Origin: Sphagnum compactum
Taxonomy: Eukaryota; Bryophyta; Sphagnopsida; Sphagnales
DNA length: 64,000 bases
Assembly: GCA_965153455.1 (NCBI GenBank)
Contig: OZ234493.1
Location: 9,042,213 to 9,106,212 of the forward strand
Direction: 5' to 3'
Part shown: in pieces, positions 61,375 to 64,000 of the stretch
Layout: every line of letters starts with the position of its first letter
Position numbering within the stretch: the first letter of the stretch is position 1
Translations under genes and position numbers: made by a program
Notes under the pieces: model-generated
What the model saw: the letters and a program-made list of their open reading frames with translations, nothing else
Databases searched by the model: none
Told to the model about the DNA's origin: nothing

Positions 61375-61485
61375 CATCTTTCATTCACCCATCATTCATC
61401 CTTCATACATTCATTCATCATTCATCCATTCGTTCATCCTTCATCCCTCGTCCATTCATCCATTCATGCATCCTTCATCCTTTTC
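61375..61485. repeat. interrupted CATTCATC microsatellite
   Basis: CATTCATC, CATCCTTC and CATCCATT words repeat for about 110 bases with point changes. Confidence 0.9.
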
Positions 61486-64000
61486 TTTTTTTTTCTTAAC
61501 GTGATTGTTTAGTCAATAGTGAACTTATAATCAAACCTTATCCATTAAACTCTTTTCTTCAACCCCTGTGCCCACTTACTATTGTTCCCTTAAAGCCAAT
61601 AAACAACCAAGAAAGAAAGAGCCTTTGAAAGGCTTCCCATTTATTCCAAACTTTGAAAAAACAACCTGAACATAAGTTGCTTTAGCACAAGACATCAAAC
61701 AAGGACAAAGTTTTTCCATGGAATCTGTATAAACTTGATAAGTGGGGGAAATATCCATAAGATGAATGCCCTAATGAGTGGCCCATTTAGAGTTTTTTAA
61801 CAATTTTTAAAAAATCATATGAAAATTAGTTTACAATGTTAAATTTATTATTTCATGTTCCATCATATATTGACTCATTATATGAAATTTTAAATGAAAA
61901 TCAGTATAAAATTTTAAATTTCTACCATTCCAATTAATCAATTCGTGATAAATTTAATAGTTTTTTGTTTAGTTCTCCTAAAGGTTGTTGGTGACAACAA
62001 TTCTTTGTGAAATCAATTATTCCATGTTTTCTTCTTTTCACTCCCTTCTATTGTCACTTTATTCCAATTTGTTTTCTCCTCTTCCCTTAAACCTTTTCAT
62101 TTTAAACATGTTCAATTTAATGAATTTTTGGCCAATAGTTCCTTTCTATCATGCATTCTTCATTTTGCTTGAAACTCAAATGTTGTTCAACATTAGCCTA
62201 GATATTTTCACTTGGGTTGATGTGGCAAAATATTTGAAATTTGTCAAAACATATTTTGGCCATGTTGTCAAGGAATATTCTTATTCTTGTAAGTTCCACT
62301 ACACTCTTGCTTTTGTGTAATTGGGTCAAAACACATAACTAGGAGCCAAAAAAAGTGTCGGATGTTAAACATAATTAGTCAAAATTCAACATTTATTTTT
62401 TATTACCATTTAAAACCATAGTAATCATGGCAAGTTAATCATTTTTCTCTCATATGAATGTCAAGGAATTTAGAATAAAAATTCATTCAATTCAATTTTA
62501 AGTTTTGGTTTTAATTTAGAACGTTTGAAAATGTACACCTATTGCATCAGATGGAGTCATTTTTGCAAAGGACTATCAAAAGGACTCATATAATAAAATA
62601 ATTTTCATTGAAAAAATATAGATGATAAAACCACATTAACCACACTAAAAAAAACACCCATACTTTTAAAAATGTGGAATTTTAAAACTTTAAAAATTCA
62701 AAAAATGTTTCCAAATTTTAGAATTTCAAGAGTCCTTTGCCACATATAAATGAATTATAATGTACATGATGTATGAAAAAAGTTATAGTTTAGAGTATAA
62801 AAAAACTAAAGAATGTGAACTTTTAATTTTTGGTGATGACTTAAAATTTTGATCATTTTTCAAGATGAAGCATTGAATCTGTAAAGAATCTACACACTTT
62901 TAAAAATTCATATTTATTCAATAATGACTAACAAAAAAAATGTGATGCATTGGGGAACATTTAAATATTTTTTTTAAAAGTTACAAAAAATTTCTTTCAA
63001 AAATTCATTTGCATGTAAAAGGTTTTTTTGGGAAAAATAATGTGTAGTCCTTTTCCAAAGTAATCCCTTTGGCTCCTAATTATAGGTTTTGACCCAATTG
63101 CTTGTTTGTGTTCAATTTTGTTGAAGGTTTCAAGTTCTAACATGTGTAAGTTTTGTTCCCATTTTTGAAAGTGTTCCATTTCCCCTTTACATTTGTAGTG
63201 CATTTCCCTTTTTTTCAATAACTTTCATCCTTTTTTTTTTTTCAGTTTTGTGTTTTTTGTTGTGGTGTTCTTTTGTGTTGATTGCTACAAGTTTCACACA
63301 TTCTTGATTTCTCGCTATTTTGTCTTTTGTGTTTTCTATTATGTTATCCTAGCTAGTAATTTGTTTTTAGGTAACGATGTTTGTTGCATTTTGGCATGTG
63401 AACAAAAGATGTTACAAATAATTTTCCCAATTATTTTGTGTGTTTGAACTTTGATTATTAAAACGGGTTTTTCATAAATTGTACTCATAATAAGATAGTT
63501 TCGAAACCCAAAAAACAAAATTGTCAAAAAAATTACAGTTTTTGATTGATATTAAATGATTATGAAATATGTTTGACAAAATGTAATACATGTACCAAAA
63601 TATTTCAAAGCGAAAATTGACTCCAAAAATTACTCAAACAACTACCAAACTTTATGAAATATTTATACATATATTGAATATGAGTTGATTGTAATATTTC
63701 AATTCCATATACAAAAAAATTGATTCATATGATTTCATAGAAAAAGTCTAAATGAGATGTTTCATTCAAACCAATGTAAACGTGTGAAAAAATTAAAAAA
63801 ATTGTTGAAAATTACTCTCATTTGAAAGGTAACGAGAATAATGTTAAAAATCTTATGTCAAATATTCATTTTATGTGTTTCTCAAAATGCGAGGTGAAAT
63901 GAAAGAATAACTATCCCAAAATTATATATATATATATATATATTATATCTTGCTCAAAGGCCCCCAAGTATTTTCACCCATTCAAAAAAATTGTGAAAAA
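61486..64000. other. AT-rich intergenic DNA to the end of the window
   Basis: No supported gene or RNA. A 111-codon frame at 61985-62320 is Phe/Leu-rich with no recognised domain and begins at TTG, so it is treated as chance. A short AT microsatellite lies near 63924-63945. Confidence 0.55.

Noticed and set aside
61985-62320. 111-codon + strand frame
   Set aside because: Starts at TTG, Phe/Leu-rich composition expected from AT-rich DNA, no domain.
1-64000. CRISPR array, prokaryotic operon or phage
   Set aside because: Regular repeats here are minisatellites without unique spacers of constant length, and the genes are spliced eukaryotic genes.

Overview
This is a nuclear genome window from a plant. 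The case rests on spliced genes with GT-AG introns of about 80-1100 bases, a relic of the plant STICHEL family (DnaX-like), a plant-type E2 subunit of 2-oxoglutarate dehydrogenase, and fossils of plant PIF/Harbinger transposons. Genes and their introns have moderate GC, while the DNA between them is very AT-rich. I cannot name the species; a non-flowering land plant is possible but not shown. Layout: four apparently functional genes lie in about 50 kb. (1) A PYROXD2-like FAD oxidoreductase, + strand, 17 exons, 8380-15284. (2) A cytoplasmic poly(A)-binding protein with four RRMs and a PABC/MLLE domain, + strand, 9 exons, 28235-32266. (3) A RmlD/MAT2B-like Rossmann reductase-fold protein, - strand, 5 exons, 33634-36717, convergent with the PABP gene. 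(4) Mitochondrial dihydrolipoyl succinyltransferase, - strand, 12 exons, 52365-58332. Exon phases sum cleanly for three of them. The PYROXD2-like gene has a one-base phase conflict at one splice junction. Between these genes is decayed DNA: a 5'-truncated STICHEL-like pseudogene (48449-50812) with a nonsense codon and broken splice sites; a PIF/Harbinger fossil with its Myb/NAM-associated ORF and transposase in convergent orientation (about 37174-39663); a second Harbinger transposase relic (25180-26110); a possible non-autonomous CACTA element (2155-4307); a frameshifted unknown coding relic (5257-6391); and an unrecognised 268-codon reading frame interrupted by one TGA (58942-59745). Repeats are plentiful: a 256-base tandem duplication just upstream of the PYROXD2-like gene, a repeat pair in two introns of that gene, two adjacent and unrelated tandem arrays at 45.8-46.5 kb, an AT-rich composite satellite that reverses orientation at 60.1-61.2 kb, and a GC-rich 334-base unit flanked by 15-base inverted repeats at 41.6-41.9 kb. 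How the genes relate: they are unrelated housekeeping functions (TCA cycle, mRNA translation and stability, redox, possibly methionine/AdoMet-related) with no sign of clustering by pathway. I found no convincing new multi-gene system. The most unusual unexplained items are the GC-rich inverted-repeat unit, the near-intact reading frame with one stop, and the genic-composition stretch at 46.5-48.4 kb.
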